A stretch of DNA of 64,000 nucleotides from Pedobacter sp. BS3 (GCF_008274585.1 NZ_VTRT01000004.1:1-64000), one strand, 5' to 3'. Counted from the first letter of the stretch, positions 9,352-19,635 are shown. The notes: generated from the sequence alone by a model not told the origin. Program-made: numbers and translations.

Positions 9352-9804
9352 AACACCGAATTAAATTATTCTAATAAAAAAAGTCCCGGAGTAAAGTACA
9401 GAATTGATATTTTTTAATAAGAAGCAGGATGTATTTTTAATACATCGTAAGCAGCGCTGTGCGATAAAAAGACTAAAGCATATCCGGCTAAACGTTACTG
9501 TTGCCCTGGCAGACTAACCGTAACAGCATGCAATTATACTAATTATTTCGTCCTGATAAAATGCACGGCGGAAAAAGGAATAAAAAGCGCTAATATCCAG
9601 GTTGTTCGTGGTGAACGTAATACGTTTTGGAGCATGTTTCAATTTCATAGATGCGGTTTGTGCATGGACGGTGAGAACATGATCTCATAAAATTTAAACA
9701 GTTTCTAAATACTATGCGGATATTGCTTTTTTTAGAATAAATAGTCATATTGCAGTGAGTATTTGTCCATTTAATGATTCAGCGGACTAAAGAGTGAGGT
9801 TAAG
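9352..9804. other. Intergenic region between divergent genes
   Basis: There is no convincing ORF. A perfect short hairpin (GATGTATT/AATACATC, 9428-9446) is present. The region must hold the promoters of the S9 peptidase (minus) and the sigma-factor operon (plus), but I could not identify a clear TAnnTTTG box for either. Confidence 0.6.
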
Positions 9805-10392
9805 ATGGGAGTTTATAATTTAACATTTGAAAAAAAACTCCTTGAACAGATTGCAGCAGGTGATCAGGCTGCATTTAAGCTTGTTTTTGATACCTATAAA
9901 GGCAAGATCTACACCTTTGTACTCAGCTTCATCCACTCGCCGGTAGATGCAGAAGAAATTGTACAGGAGGCTTTTGTATCGTTATGGCAACAGCGGGATA
10001 AGCTGCTTGCGGTTGAGCATCCCAGAAATTATATCTACACCCTGGTGCGCAATAAAACCCTGCGTTATATTGATAATGTTATACGGGATGAAAAAGCCCA
10101 GCGGGTGATCTGGGCCAATATGCAAATGGAGGTTAATTATACGCAGGAGGCCATAGAATTCCAGGAAAGTATGCGGTTAATTAACCAGGCCTTATCCATG
10201 CTGCCCGAGCAGAAGCAGAAAATTTTTAGAATGTGCCGTAACGAGGGGCTAAGTCATGAAGAGATAGCGGCACAAACCGGGCTCTCCAAAAGCCGGGTTA
10301 AAAACATCATGGTAGAGGTGTTAAAGTATCTTAAAGTCTTCATTGCAGATTCAGCAAAGCTGTTAGTCATCCTGCTGTTGAAATTTTTTTAA
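9805..10392 (+). CDS. ECF RNA polymerase sigma factor, FecI-like
   Basis: The 195-residue product has a sigma region 2 (about residues 24-65, with DAEEIVQEAFVSLWQQR) and a region 4 helix-turn-helix (about 133-177, LPEQKQKIF...HEEIAAQTGLSKSRVKNIM). There is no region 3, as is typical of extracytoplasmic-function sigma factors. It heads a run with the FecR-like anti-sigma gene and an STN-bearing SusC, the standard trans-envelope surface-signalling arrangement. Occupancy of the receptor would release this sigma factor to transcribe the SusC/SusD operon. A GAGGTT stretch 6-11 bases before the ATG may serve as a weak ribosome-binding site. Confidence 0.93.
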   Translation: MGVYNLTFEKKLLEQIAAGDQAAFKLVFDTYKGKIYTFVLSFIHSPVDAEEIVQEAFVSLWQQRDKLLAVEHPRNYIYTLVRNKTLRYIDNVIRDEKAQRVIWANMQMEVNYTQEAIEFQESMRLINQALSMLPEQKQKIFRMCRNEGLSHEEIAAQTGLSKSRVKNIMVEVLKYLKVFIADSAKLLVILLLKFF

Positions 10393-10478
10393 AAATATTT
10401 TCCTGCACCCGGTCCTTTCCCTAAGGTTATGTAACTATAAAAAACAGGTACATCAACGCAAGTTGTTATAGCGCAATT

Positions 10479-11678
10479 ATGGATACACAACAGGAAAGGT
10501 TTACATTTCTTTTAGACAGGTATTTGAAGAAAGCATCGACCCTGGATGAACTGCGGGAGTTTTTTTCGTTGCTTAAACAGCAAAGGTTCAGGGACGAGTT
10601 TGAAGCTGCAATGAAAAACGGTTTTGATGCTGCCGTTCCCTGTGCCGAAGTGCATGCTGTTGACTGGGATGAAATGTACGCCAGCATCATATCTCAACCA
10701 CATAAAACCGTGAAACCCGTATGGGGTAATTGGGCCAGGGTAGCAGCCGTGCTCCTGGTAATATGCGCTACATCCATAGTATTATGGCGTGTAAGGCAAA
10801 ACACCGGACCGGTGAAAAAAGATATGGCCTCTGTACAAACGGATATAGAACCCAGTAATAAAAAAGCGATACTCCGTTTAGACAATGGGCAAACTATTAT
10901 GCTTGATGGTAAGGGGGTGCTGGAGAGCCGGGGCGGAAACAAGGTCAGGAAAACAGCTTTAGGGATACAACTTTATTTTGATAACACTGCAGATAACAAG
11001 TTGGCCGAAGTGCATACCGTTACGTTAACCACGGCTACAGGAGGGCAGTATATGCTTATTTTGCCCGATAACAGTAAGGTGTGGTTAAATGCCAACTCTT
11101 CCATTTCATTCCCGTCGGCTTTTACCGGCAATGAACGCGATGTAGAGGTTAGGGGCGAGGCCTATTTTGAGGTTAGTAAAGATAAGGAGCATCCTTTCAG
11201 GGTAAAAAGCGGTAATTCTACTGTTACCGTTCTGGGAACACATTTTAATGTTATGACCTATGATGATGAGCCAAGGTCGGAAGTTGCCCTTGCCGAGGGT
11301 TCTGTCAGGTTAGATCTGGGTACAAGTTCATGTGTTCTTAAGCCCGGGCAGCAGGCATCGTTCAGTAACCGGTCCGATCATATCAGGATCAGCCCGGTTA
11401 GTATAGAGGATATTGCCGGGTGGAAAGACGGGTTATTCCAGTTTGATAATACGCCGGTAACACAGGTAATGCGCCAGCTACAAAGGTGGTATGATGTAAA
11501 AGTGGCCTACGAAGGTGGCCAGCCCGACATTGCAATTACTGCGATGATATCCAAAACCAACAAGATCTCTAAGATACTTGATCTGCTTACTGAATCCAGC
11601 GGATTAACTTTCGAAGTAAAAAATAAGATAGTCACAGTAAAATCACAAGCACGAAGGGAGGCCGGAATGAAAAAATAA
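10479..11678 (+). CDS. FecR family anti-sigma factor
   Basis: A 399-residue single-pass membrane protein. The cytoplasmic N-terminus (~1-80) would bind the sigma factor. One transmembrane segment lies near residues 85-105 (WARVAAVLLVICATSIVLW). The periplasmic FecR domain (~180-300) includes LPDNSKVWLNANSSISFPSAF and GEAYFEV, and the C-terminal DUF4974-type domain (~315-390) includes FDNTPVTQVMRQLQRWYDVKV. It follows the sigma gene by 86 bases and precedes the SusC gene, whose STN domain is the expected periplasmic partner. Confidence 0.93.
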   Translation: MDTQQERFTFLLDRYLKKASTLDELREFFSLLKQQRFRDEFEAAMKNGFDAAVPCAEVHAVDWDEMYASIISQPHKTVKPVWGNWARVAAVLLVICATSIVLWRVRQNTGPVKKDMASVQTDIEPSNKKAILRLDNGQTIMLDGKGVLESRGGNKVRKTALGIQLYFDNTADNKLAEVHTVTLTTATGGQYMLILPDNSKVWLNANSSISFPSAFTGNERDVEVRGEAYFEVSKDKEHPFRVKSGNSTVTVLGTHFNVMTYDDEPRSEVALAEGSVRLDLGTSSCVLKPGQQASFSNRSDHIRISPVSIEDIAGWKDGLFQFDNTPVTQVMRQLQRWYDVKVAYEGGQPDIAITAMISKTNKISKILDLLTESSGLTFEVKNKIVTVKSQARREAGMKK

Positions 11679-11862
11679 ATACATGGAAGCAATAGCGCTT
11701 TGCCTTATCATGAACCGATGAGCATGACATAGGCTGATCTATAAAACAGGAGCAAGTAATAAAAAACAAAGGGAGCGCTGGCACGCCCCCCTGAACAATT
11801 TGAGCCTGTTTACCTACAAGCAATTAACGGCATAATAAACTTTAACTCAAACAGTCAAATGT

Positions 11863-14800
11863 ATGAAAATTTACACGCATTGTAAATGTGGCTTACGGTA
11901 CAATAAACCAAACAAAACACTGCTGATTATGAAATTAACCCTTGTTTTTATGGTCGCGGTATTCTTACAGGCGCATGCCATAGGATATGCCCAAAAGGTG
12001 ACCATTTCAAAGGAAAATACCAGCTTAAGAGACCTGTTCAAAGAAATAAGAAAACAGACCGGCTACGATTTCATTTTTAATAGTGAAGTAATTAACGAAA
12101 AAGGCTTATTCTCCGTACAGGTAAAGAACAAAGATCTTTCAGAAATGCTTACAGACCTGTTAGCGCCAAGTCATCTTACGTTCTCCATTAAAGATAAAAA
12201 TATTATTGTAAAGCAGGCTTCGTATGTACAGCCCGATCGTGTTATTTCGGGTAGAGTGGTTTCAGAGAGCGATGGTTTGCCGCTGCCGGGCGTTTCTGTT
12301 AAAATAAAGGGAACCCTTACCGGAACGTCTACCAATGCTAACGGGGAGTTTAGCATCCGGGTATCAGATAACGATGTGCTGGTGATCACCATGATCGGTT
12401 TTAAAACCAAAGAAGTGCTAACTGCAAATGTAAACACGTTTAACATTAAGCTGGCAGAAGAATCTAAGGCCCTGTCTGAAGTGGTTATTACAGGGTATCA
12501 GAATATCGAGAAAAAACTGTTTACCGGGGCCGCCACAAGTATTAAAGGTGCCGATGTAAAGCAAGACGGTGTTGTAGATATAAGCCGTATGCTGGAAGGC
12601 AAGGTAGCCGGGGTATCGGTACAAAATGTTTCAGGAACATTTGGCACGGCTCCTAAGATACGCGTTCGTGGGGCAACATCCATTTCCGGCGAGAATAAGC
12701 CCTTGTGGGTAGTTGACGGCGTGGTGCTTGAAGATATAGTCAATATATCGAACGATCAGCTTTCGAGTGGCGATGCCCTTACCCTGATCGGCTCATCGGT
12801 TGCCGGTATCAATGCCAATGATATTGAGAGCCTAAATATCCTGAAAGATGCCTCGGCAACTGCCTTATACGGTGCAAGGGCCATGAATGGTGTAGTAGTT
12901 ATTACCACTAAAAAAGGCCGTTCAGGTAATACCCAGATCAACTATAACGGAAATTATTCTACATTTCTTAAGCCCGACTACAGTACCTACAACATCATGA
13001 ACTCTGCAGACCAGATGTCTTTATATGCAGAAATTTATCGTAAAGGCGGGTTAACAGCAAATATTGTAAATGGAAGAGACGGAGGCGTATTTGCCAAAAT
13101 GTACCAGGAAATTAACCGTTACGATGCTACTACCGGCCAGTTTGGTGTAGAAAACACGCCCGAGGCCAGGGCCGCATTTTTGCAGCGTTATGCCAGGGCC
13201 AATACCGACTGGTTTGGCTTACTTTTCAGAAATTCATTTGTGCAGGAACACTCGCTAAGTATTACATCAGGTTCTGAAAAATCACAGCATTATTTCTCTA
13301 TGGGATATTATGATGACAACGGGTGGTCTATTGCAGATAAAGTTAAACGCTATACCATGAACCTGCGGGGAAACTATAACGTGTCTCCTAAAATAAACGC
13401 CGGTATACTGGCAACAGGGGCCTTCAGGCAGCAGCGGGCTCCCGGTACGCTGGGCAGAACAAGCAATGTGGTAGAAGGTAAATACACCCGCGATTTTGAT
13501 ATAAACCCCTTTAGCTATGCCCTGAATACCAGCCGTACCATGACCGCCTACGATGAAAATGGTAACCTGGAATATTTTACCCTGAACTATGCCCCCTTTA
13601 ACATCATCAATGAACTGAACAATAACTACATTGACCTGGATATGCTGGATATGAAGCTTCAGGGAGAGCTCAGCTATAAATTTATTAAAGATTTCCAGTT
13701 CAGGTCGCTGGGCGCCATCCGTTACGTAAAAACCACGCGTGAGCATAAGATCACCGAATATTCTAACATGGCTACAGCATACCGGTATGCACCAAACAGT
13801 ACCATTGCCAATGCCAATATCTTCCTGTACGATGATCCCGATCACCCGGAAATTACCGACCGTGAAAGTGTATTGCCAAAGGGTGGCTTTTACAATCGTA
13901 ATGATGATAACCTGCTTAATTTCAATGTGCGCAACCAGGTTGACTGGAGCCATAAATACGGCAAAAATTATGTAAGCGGATTTATAGGGCAGGAAATAAA
14001 GTTTACTAACCGCCAGAACTCTTTTAACAACGGGTATGGTTACCAGTATGATAAAGGCGGTATTCCGTTTACAGATTATAGAATTATCAAGATGCTTTTA
14101 GAGGCAAACTATAATTATTACGGAATGAGCCAGCTTTATGACCGGTATGCGGCTTTTTTCCTGAACGGGCAGTATGCCTATAACTCGAAATATATATTTA
14201 ACGGAACGTTCAGGTACGATGGCAGTAACCGTATGGGCGAAAGCCGTACCGCAAGATGGTTGCCAACCTGGACAATAAGCGCTGCCTGGAATGCCGATGA
14301 AGAGCCGTTCATAAAGAAGATCAAACAGATAAGCTACCTTAAAATAAGGGCTGGTTATGGTTTAACGGCCAGCATGGGTAGTGCCACAAACTCTTCTGTT
14401 GTGCTTACCAACAGTACTACGCTGCGCCCTAACCTGTCTGAAGTTGAGCCCCGTATTGTGCTTAGCAACTTAGAGAACTCTGAGCTAACCTGGGAAAAGC
14501 AATATGAAGCTAATGCGGGTTTTGATATGGGATTGTTAAACAGCCGCTTAACACTCAGTGTAGATTATTATAACCGCCGTGGTTTTGACCTGATCGGCGA
14601 TGTGCGAACATCGGGAATAGGAGGCGAATATACCAAAGCAGCTAACTATGCCGATATGAGATCGCATGGTATTGAATTTACAGTGGGAGGCACAGCCGTA
14701 AAATCGGCCAATTTTAGCTGGTCGCCGCAAATAACCTTTGGTTACAATACCAATAAAATAACCAACCTGAAAAGCACACCGCGTATTTATGATCTGATCA

Positions 14801-15489
14801 TCCCGGAAGGGGGAGCAAAAGAAGGCGGCGCTGTCCGCGGATTATACTCCATCAATTTTCAGAAACTACAGCAGGTTGGAGTGCCTACATTTATTGATGA
14901 GAACGGCGATATCTCAAGCAATGTATACGTACAAAGTGTAAACACAGATTACCTGATCTACGAGGGGCCGGTTGATCCTACCATTACAGGCGGATTTAAC
15001 AATAGCCTGAAGTATAAAAATTTTTCACTGTTGTTCAATATCAGCTACCAGGCCGGTAATAAGATCAGGCTGAACAATGTATACAGCACCAGTTACGACG
15101 ATGTGGATGCATTGCCCAGGGAATTTTTAAACCGGTGGACGCTTCCACTGGACGAAAATTATACCAACTCGCCTTCGCTGGCAGATTACCTGCTGAAAAA
15201 GGAATTGAAGGACATCTATCCGTATACAGCTTATAACTATTCGAGCGATCGTGTTGCCGATGGGTCTTTTGTCCGGTTAAAATCAGCAGCGCTGATGTAT
15301 AATTTCCCCGCCAAATTCACTAACCGTATTGGTTTACATACCGCCTCGCTTAAATTTCAGGGTAATAACATCTGGCTGATCTATGCAGATAAGAAGCTGA
15401 AAGGACAGGATCCCGAATTCTTTAGTTCTGGTGGAGTAGCCTTGCCTGTTCCGCGTCAGTTTACCTTAACGCTAAATGTTGGAATTTAA
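11863..15489 (+). CDS. SusC/RagA TonB-dependent receptor with STN signalling domain
   Basis: This 1208-residue outer-membrane transporter reads, in order: an N-terminal export region (~1-44), an STN secretin/TonB short domain (~48-125), a carboxypeptidase-regulatory-like beta domain (~128-205, ISGRVVSESDGLPLPGVSVKIKG), a plug (~215-335, with ILKDASATALYGARAMNGVVVITTKKG) and the barrel. The STN domain is what makes it a signalling receptor for the FecR protein encoded just upstream. The start at 11863 gives a long N-terminus; an internal Met at residue 23 (MKLTLVFMVAVFLQ) is an equally plausible start. SusD follows 12 bases after the stop. Confidence 0.95.
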   Translation: MKIYTHCKCGLRYNKPNKTLLIMKLTLVFMVAVFLQAHAIGYAQKVTISKENTSLRDLFKEIRKQTGYDFIFNSEVINEKGLFSVQVKNKDLSEMLTDLLAPSHLTFSIKDKNIIVKQASYVQPDRVISGRVVSESDGLPLPGVSVKIKGTLTGTSTNANGEFSIRVSDNDVLVITMIGFKTKEVLTANVNTFNIKLAEESKALSEVVITGYQNIEKKLFTGAATSIKGADVKQDGVVDISRMLEGKVAGVSVQNVSGTFGTAPKIRVRGATSISGENKPLWVVDGVVLEDIVNISNDQLSSGDALTLIGSSVAGINANDIESLNILKDASATALYGARAMNGVVVITTKKGRSGNTQINYNGNYSTFLKPDYSTYNIMNSADQMSLYAEIYRKGGLTANIVNGRDGGVFAKMYQEINRYDATTGQFGVENTPEARAAFLQRYARANTDWFGLLFRNSFVQEHSLSITSGSEKSQHYFSMGYYDDNGWSIADKVKRYTMNLRGNYNVSPKINAGILATGAFRQQRAPGTLGRTSNVVEGKYTRDFDINPFSYALNTSRTMTAYDENGNLEYFTLNYAPFNIINELNNNYIDLDMLDMKLQGELSYKFIKDFQFRSLGAIRYVKTTREHKITEYSNMATAYRYAPNSTIANANIFLYDDPDHPEITDRESVLPKGGFYNRNDDNLLNFNVRNQVDWSHKYGKNYVSGFIGQEIKFTNRQNSFNNGYGYQYDKGGIPFTDYRIIKMLLEANYNYYGMSQLYDRYAAFFLNGQYAYNSKYIFNGTFRYDGSNRMGESRTARWLPTWTISAAWNADEEPFIKKIKQISYLKIRAGYGLTASMGSATNSSVVLTNSTTLRPNLSEVEPRIVLSNLENSELTWEKQYEANAGFDMGLLNSRLTLSVDYYNRRGFDLIGDVRTSGIGGEYTKAANYADMRSHGIEFTVGGTAVKSANFSWSPQITFGYNTNKITNLKSTPRIYDLIIPEGGAKEGGAVRGLYSINFQKLQQVGVPTFIDENGDISSNVYVQSVNTDYLIYEGPVDPTITGGFNNSLKYKNFSLLFNISYQAGNKIRLNNVYSTSYDDVDALPREFLNRWTLPLDENYTNSPSLADYLLKKELKDIYPYTAYNYSSDRVADGSFVRLKSAALMYNFPAKFTNRIGLHTASLKFQGNNIWLIYADKKLKGQDPEFFSSGGVALPVPRQFTLTLNVGI

Positions 15490-15501
15490 AACTAAAAGAA
15501 A

Positions 15502-16956
15502 ATGAAAAAAACAGCGCTATATATTCTTGTCATCATGGCCTCTTTTAGTACAGGATGTGAAAAATATCTTGAACATGCGCCAGATCAGCGTACTAAATTA
15601 AATACGCCCGAAAAGGTATCTGAGCTATTGGTTACAGCCTATCCGTACGGAAGTTATATTTTACTTGCCGAGTCTATGTCAGACAATCCTTCATTTAACA
15701 GTACATCGGGCGATGACCGTGAAGTTATCCGTGAGGGTTATTTCTGGAGAGATATTTCAAGCACAGCACAAGATACCCCAACGTATTACTGGAACGGCTG
15801 CTATGACGCTATAGCAGCAGCCAACCAGGCCCTGGACGCCATCAGTAAGGCTCCCGATCCTGAAAATTATACGGCACAAAAAGGTGAGGCCCTGGTTGCA
15901 AGAGCCTACGCCCATTTTATGCTGGTAACATTTTATGCAAAAGTGTACGATCCTGAAACTGCAGCCACCGATCCGGGTATACCCTATGTGCTTACGCCAG
16001 AGTCGGTTGTGTTTAAGCGTTACGACCGTAAAACCGTGGCTTATGTATATGAGCAAATTGAAAAAGATCTGCTGGAAGGTATTCCCCTTATCCGGGATAA
16101 TAGTTACACCGTGCCGGCATATCATTTTACCAAAAAAGCTGCTTACGCCTTTGCCACACGTTTTTATCTCTTTAAAAGGCAGCCTGAAAAAGTGATAGAA
16201 TATGCTAACCTGGCTTATCCCGGTAACAATTTTGCAGCCAATGTAAGGCCGTGGTTATCGTATGCCGGTTTTGCCGGCTCAACAGAGATCAAGCAGGCCT
16301 TTACCAGTGCCAGTAATCCCGGTAATATTTTGCTGGGCGAAACAATTTCATGGGCGTCCAGGTATTATCCGCAAGCGATATATTCATTCTCACAAAACAG
16401 GTTAAACAGCATTACAGCCCCGGTAGGTGTGTCGTTCTCAGCTTACCGTAAATATTCATATTCCAGTACCTTTTACTATGTACCTAAGCTGTATGAGCAT
16501 TTTGTTCGTACCAGCATTAACGCTACTACCGGTAAAGGGTATAATATGATACCACTGTTAACAACCGAAGAAGTATTGATGAACCGGGCCGAAGCATATA
16601 TTATGCAGGGAAATTATAGCGATGCTTTAACTGATTTCAACACACTGATCAGCACCCGCGTAACAAATTACTCGCCAGGCACGCACAACCTTACCGATGC
16701 GAAGATAAAAAGTTATTATGCCTCAAAAACAGAAGATACCAAAGAGGCTTATACCATGGCTTTGCTGGATATTAAACGGGCAGAATTTATATCAGAAGGT
16801 ATGCGGTGGATGGATATACTGCGCCATAAGCTGCCGGTAACCCATATTATTGACCCGGATGGTCATTCCATTGAGTTAGGTGCCAATGATAACAGGCGGT
16901 TATGGCAGTTGCCGGCAGAAGTAGTATTATCTGGTGTTGCCCAGAATCCACGTTAA
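15502..16956 (+). CDS. SusD/RagB family nutrient-binding outer-membrane lipoprotein
   Basis: A 484-residue lipoprotein (signal ending in FSTGC). It has the alpha-helical TPR-like SusD fold: an early YWNGCYDAIAAANQALDAI helix, ARAYAHFMLVTFYAKVY, then EEVLMNRAEAYIMQGNYSDALTDFNTLI and IKRAEFISEGMRWMDILRH near the C-terminus. It pairs with the SusC encoded 12 bases upstream to form the lid of the transporter. Its neighbours suggest a peptide or protein-derived ligand rather than a glycan; that is inference. Confidence 0.94.
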   Translation: MKKTALYILVIMASFSTGCEKYLEHAPDQRTKLNTPEKVSELLVTAYPYGSYILLAESMSDNPSFNSTSGDDREVIREGYFWRDISSTAQDTPTYYWNGCYDAIAAANQALDAISKAPDPENYTAQKGEALVARAYAHFMLVTFYAKVYDPETAATDPGIPYVLTPESVVFKRYDRKTVAYVYEQIEKDLLEGIPLIRDNSYTVPAYHFTKKAAYAFATRFYLFKRQPEKVIEYANLAYPGNNFAANVRPWLSYAGFAGSTEIKQAFTSASNPGNILLGETISWASRYYPQAIYSFSQNRLNSITAPVGVSFSAYRKYSYSSTFYYVPKLYEHFVRTSINATTGKGYNMIPLLTTEEVLMNRAEAYIMQGNYSDALTDFNTLISTRVTNYSPGTHNLTDAKIKSYYASKTEDTKEAYTMALLDIKRAEFISEGMRWMDILRHKLPVTHIIDPDGHSIELGANDNRRLWQLPAEVVLSGVAQNPR

Positions 16957-16981
16957 TTATTAATCGTTAACTTAAATAGTA

Positions 16982-18283
16982 ATGAAAAGATTTAGCTTAA
17001 TATTCGCGGCAGTGGCCATACTGGTTTTTCATGGCTGTAAAAAAGATGAAAATCTTGATCGTGAAATAGTAGGCCTTGGCGGCGATACCTGGCCGCAAAC
17101 GCCGCTTGATGAATGGTTATATGCCAATTTTACCCAGCCTTACAATATTGGTGTCAAGTATCGCTGGGATGGTACAGAATATGATAACAGCAAAACCCTG
17201 GTGCCCCCAGAGGTATCAAGAGTACAACCGTTAATGGAATTGGTAAAAACAGCCTGGATCGATCCCTATGTTGATCAGGTTAATCCCGATTTTATTAAAA
17301 CATACGCTCCTAAAAACTATGTGTTGGTTGGCAGTTTACAATATAATGCAGGTGGTACGGTAACGCTGGGAGAGGCTGAGGGAGGCATCAAGGTTACATT
17401 ATATAATGTAAATAACTTTACAAACACTGATCGAGCAGTTTCCAAGCGTGTGCTTAAAACCATTCATCACGAATTTACACACATATTAAATCAAACCATT
17501 ATGTATCAGAAGGAGTTTCCTTACATTACTCCCACAGGATACACTGCAGATTGGAACAATAGTTCTGCTTATGCGGCAAATGGCTTTATTTCACAGTATT
17601 CGCAGGCATCTCCTGTAGAAGATTTTGCCGAGATGACCTCGATTATGCTTACAGAAGGGAAATTAGGTTACGAAACGCTCATAAAATCATATTCATCTAC
17701 AGCATTAGCTTCTGTCAGGAAAAAAGAAGAGCTGGTAATAACTTATTTTAAACAAGTTTGGGGAATTGATTTTTACGCACTGCAGAACCGGGTGCAGGCA
17801 GCTTTGAACAGCACCGCTCCCGAAGATATTACCGCCTATTTGGGAGCAGGCAAAATGTACACACTGCTAACGCCTAATACCACCATTGGTATGTCGGCAG
17901 ACTTCACACAAGTATATAATGCGACTAAAACCGGTTTATTTGGCTATGGGAGCCGGGTATTCAACAACTTTACCCTGGTTTATAGTAATGCCGGCCAGGT
18001 AATATTGCGGATAAATTATACCAACTCTTCCGGCTCAGTTTTAAATGCCAACTTTACGTACGATATAACAACCAATGCCAATGGTCGCTTTACGTTAACA
18101 TTAAACAGCCGGGATGGTAATGCCAACGGTATTGCCCCGTATGTTACGGCCCTGACCGATTATTTAACGCAAAACCAGTTCGTATACCGGTACTTCTACA
18201 GTAACGATTATGTGAACATGTACATAGGTTTGGCAAAAGCCAATGACAGCAGCTCATATTTTTACGGAACAGCAGGAAATTAA
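16982..18283 (+). CDS. Putative zinc-binding metallopeptidase lipoprotein of the SusC/SusD-associated (Peptidase_Mx1-like) type
   Basis: The product has 433 residues with a lipoprotein signal ending in HGC. A metallopeptidase motif HEFTH spans residues 163-167 (His163, Glu164, His167); a downstream EDFAEMTSIM segment may supply a third metal ligand. This architecture matches the substrate-import-associated zinc metallohydrolase lipoproteins that sit beside SusC/SusD pairs. The C-terminal ~135 residues are clearly related to the C-terminus of the next gene's product, sharing SADF, then a strand region, then YVTALTDY and the closing SSYFYG/SSFFYG. The gene is 25 bases after SusD and is surely in the same operon. 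Confidence 0.88.
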   Translation: MKRFSLIFAAVAILVFHGCKKDENLDREIVGLGGDTWPQTPLDEWLYANFTQPYNIGVKYRWDGTEYDNSKTLVPPEVSRVQPLMELVKTAWIDPYVDQVNPDFIKTYAPKNYVLVGSLQYNAGGTVTLGEAEGGIKVTLYNVNNFTNTDRAVSKRVLKTIHHEFTHILNQTIMYQKEFPYITPTGYTADWNNSSAYAANGFISQYSQASPVEDFAEMTSIMLTEGKLGYETLIKSYSSTALASVRKKEELVITYFKQVWGIDFYALQNRVQAALNSTAPEDITAYLGAGKMYTLLTPNTTIGMSADFTQVYNATKTGLFGYGSRVFNNFTLVYSNAGQVILRINYTNSSGSVLNANFTYDITTNANGRFTLTLNSRDGNANGIAPYVTALTDYLTQNQFVYRYFYSNDYVNMYIGLAKANDSSSYFYGTAGN

Positions 18284-18293
18284 ACAGGTTATT

Positions 18294-19610
18294 ATGAAAA
18301 AATTAATATATATCATGCTGGCTCTATTTGGTTTTATAGCCGGCTGCAAAAAAGATGAAGATCCGATATTTGACGACCCGGATACCAGGCTGGCTGCGGC
18401 TCTTGCCGATCACCAGGCAGAACTGCTGTCTGCTTCAAACGGCTGGAAAGCTACTATTTATCCCAAAGGAGGGAAAGGGTTCTTCTATTACTTTAAGTTC
18501 ACGGCCGATGGTAAAGTAACCATGCTTTCTGATTTTAATACCACTACGGCCACTACCCCGAAAGAAAGTACATACCGGTTAAAAGCGCTGCAGCGCCCCA
18601 CCCTGATCTTTGATACCTACAATTATATTCACCTCATTGCCGACCCCGACGCGAATGTGAGCGGCGGAAGCAATGCCACCGGGCTGACCTCCGATTTTGA
18701 ATTTGCCTTTACCGGCAGCTCCGGCGACAGCCTGAAGTTTGAAGGTACGTTTAATAAAAATGCTATGGTAATGGTTAAGCTCAGCAGTGCCGAAGAACAA
18801 AATATTCTTGGTGGAGGGATTAAGAAGATACTGGATGAAAGCACTTTGGCGGTTTCAGGTAAAATACTTTACATTATGCTTAATAACAAGCAGGTGCCCG
18901 TTTCTATGAGCATGACCGGCAAAAGCTTTTCCATTGCCGGGCAATCCAGTTCTCCATTCTCATTTACGCTTGACGGATTAGAATTAAAAACACCTGTTAC
19001 TTATAGTGGTATTACATTCAATAAAGTTTATTGGAATGCAAGCGGTAAATATTTCTATTTGTTAAATGGAACAACGGAAATTAAAATAGAGATATCTCCG
19101 TCGCCATTACCTTTAGATATTACACCTGCCCTGCATACGGTAATAAAAACTCGGTGGACTTCTATGCGAATAAATGTTGCTGATCTTCCGGATCTGTCAG
19201 CAGATTTTATGACCAAGTATAATACAGCAAATGCCAGTCTGGGTACATATCAGAATAATGCCGGCAGATATATTGAGTATATCAATATTCTTTTTAATGC
19301 TGATGGAACGGTTACGTTTGAAATACGTTACAAAAACCCGGCGTCGCCTTCATCTTATTATCTGGCAGATTTTATCTATAACATGACATTGAACACAACG
19401 ACGGGAATTGCCCGATTTACATTAGCCGCGGCACCAACCGGAAATGCCAATACCATTAAGAGTTATGTTACCGCGTTAACAGATTATTTTGCTAATAATG
19501 ATTTCAAGATAGTCTACATCTCTGCTGCCGCCCCGGCCGGTTCAACAGTTGGCGGTTTCTTGAGTCAGAATGATCCATCATCGTTCTTTTACGGTATACT
19601 GTTACAATGA
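18294..19610 (+). CDS. DUF4302-type lipoprotein
   Basis: I chose the ATG at 18294 because it gives a proper lipoprotein signal (MKKLIYIMLALFGFIAGC) just after the upstream stop; an in-frame Met at 18243 would overlap the metallopeptidase gene. The product is 438 residues. The N-terminal half (LAAALADHQAELLSASNGWKATIYPKGGKGFFYYFKF) looks like the DUF4302 family that accompanies Mx1-type metallopeptidases. The C-terminal ~150 residues repeat the domain at the end of the metallopeptidase. It is probably a surface-exposed substrate-binding partner; the function is unknown. Confidence 0.85.
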   Translation: MKKLIYIMLALFGFIAGCKKDEDPIFDDPDTRLAAALADHQAELLSASNGWKATIYPKGGKGFFYYFKFTADGKVTMLSDFNTTTATTPKESTYRLKALQRPTLIFDTYNYIHLIADPDANVSGGSNATGLTSDFEFAFTGSSGDSLKFEGTFNKNAMVMVKLSSAEEQNILGGGIKKILDESTLAVSGKILYIMLNNKQVPVSMSMTGKSFSIAGQSSSPFSFTLDGLELKTPVTYSGITFNKVYWNASGKYFYLLNGTTEIKIEISPSPLPLDITPALHTVIKTRWTSMRINVADLPDLSADFMTKYNTANASLGTYQNNAGRYIEYINILFNADGTVTFEIRYKNPASPSSYYLADFIYNMTLNTTTGIARFTLAAAPTGNANTIKSYVTALTDYFANNDFKIVYISAAAPAGSTVGGFLSQNDPSSFFYGILLQ

Positions 19611-19635
19611 GATGGGGTGTAGGTTGATCTGATAA

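Noticed and set aside
13282-13953. Long antisense ORF inside the SusC gene
   Set aside because: It lies wholly opposite a well-conserved SusC coding region and has no recognisable domain; it is a shadow frame.
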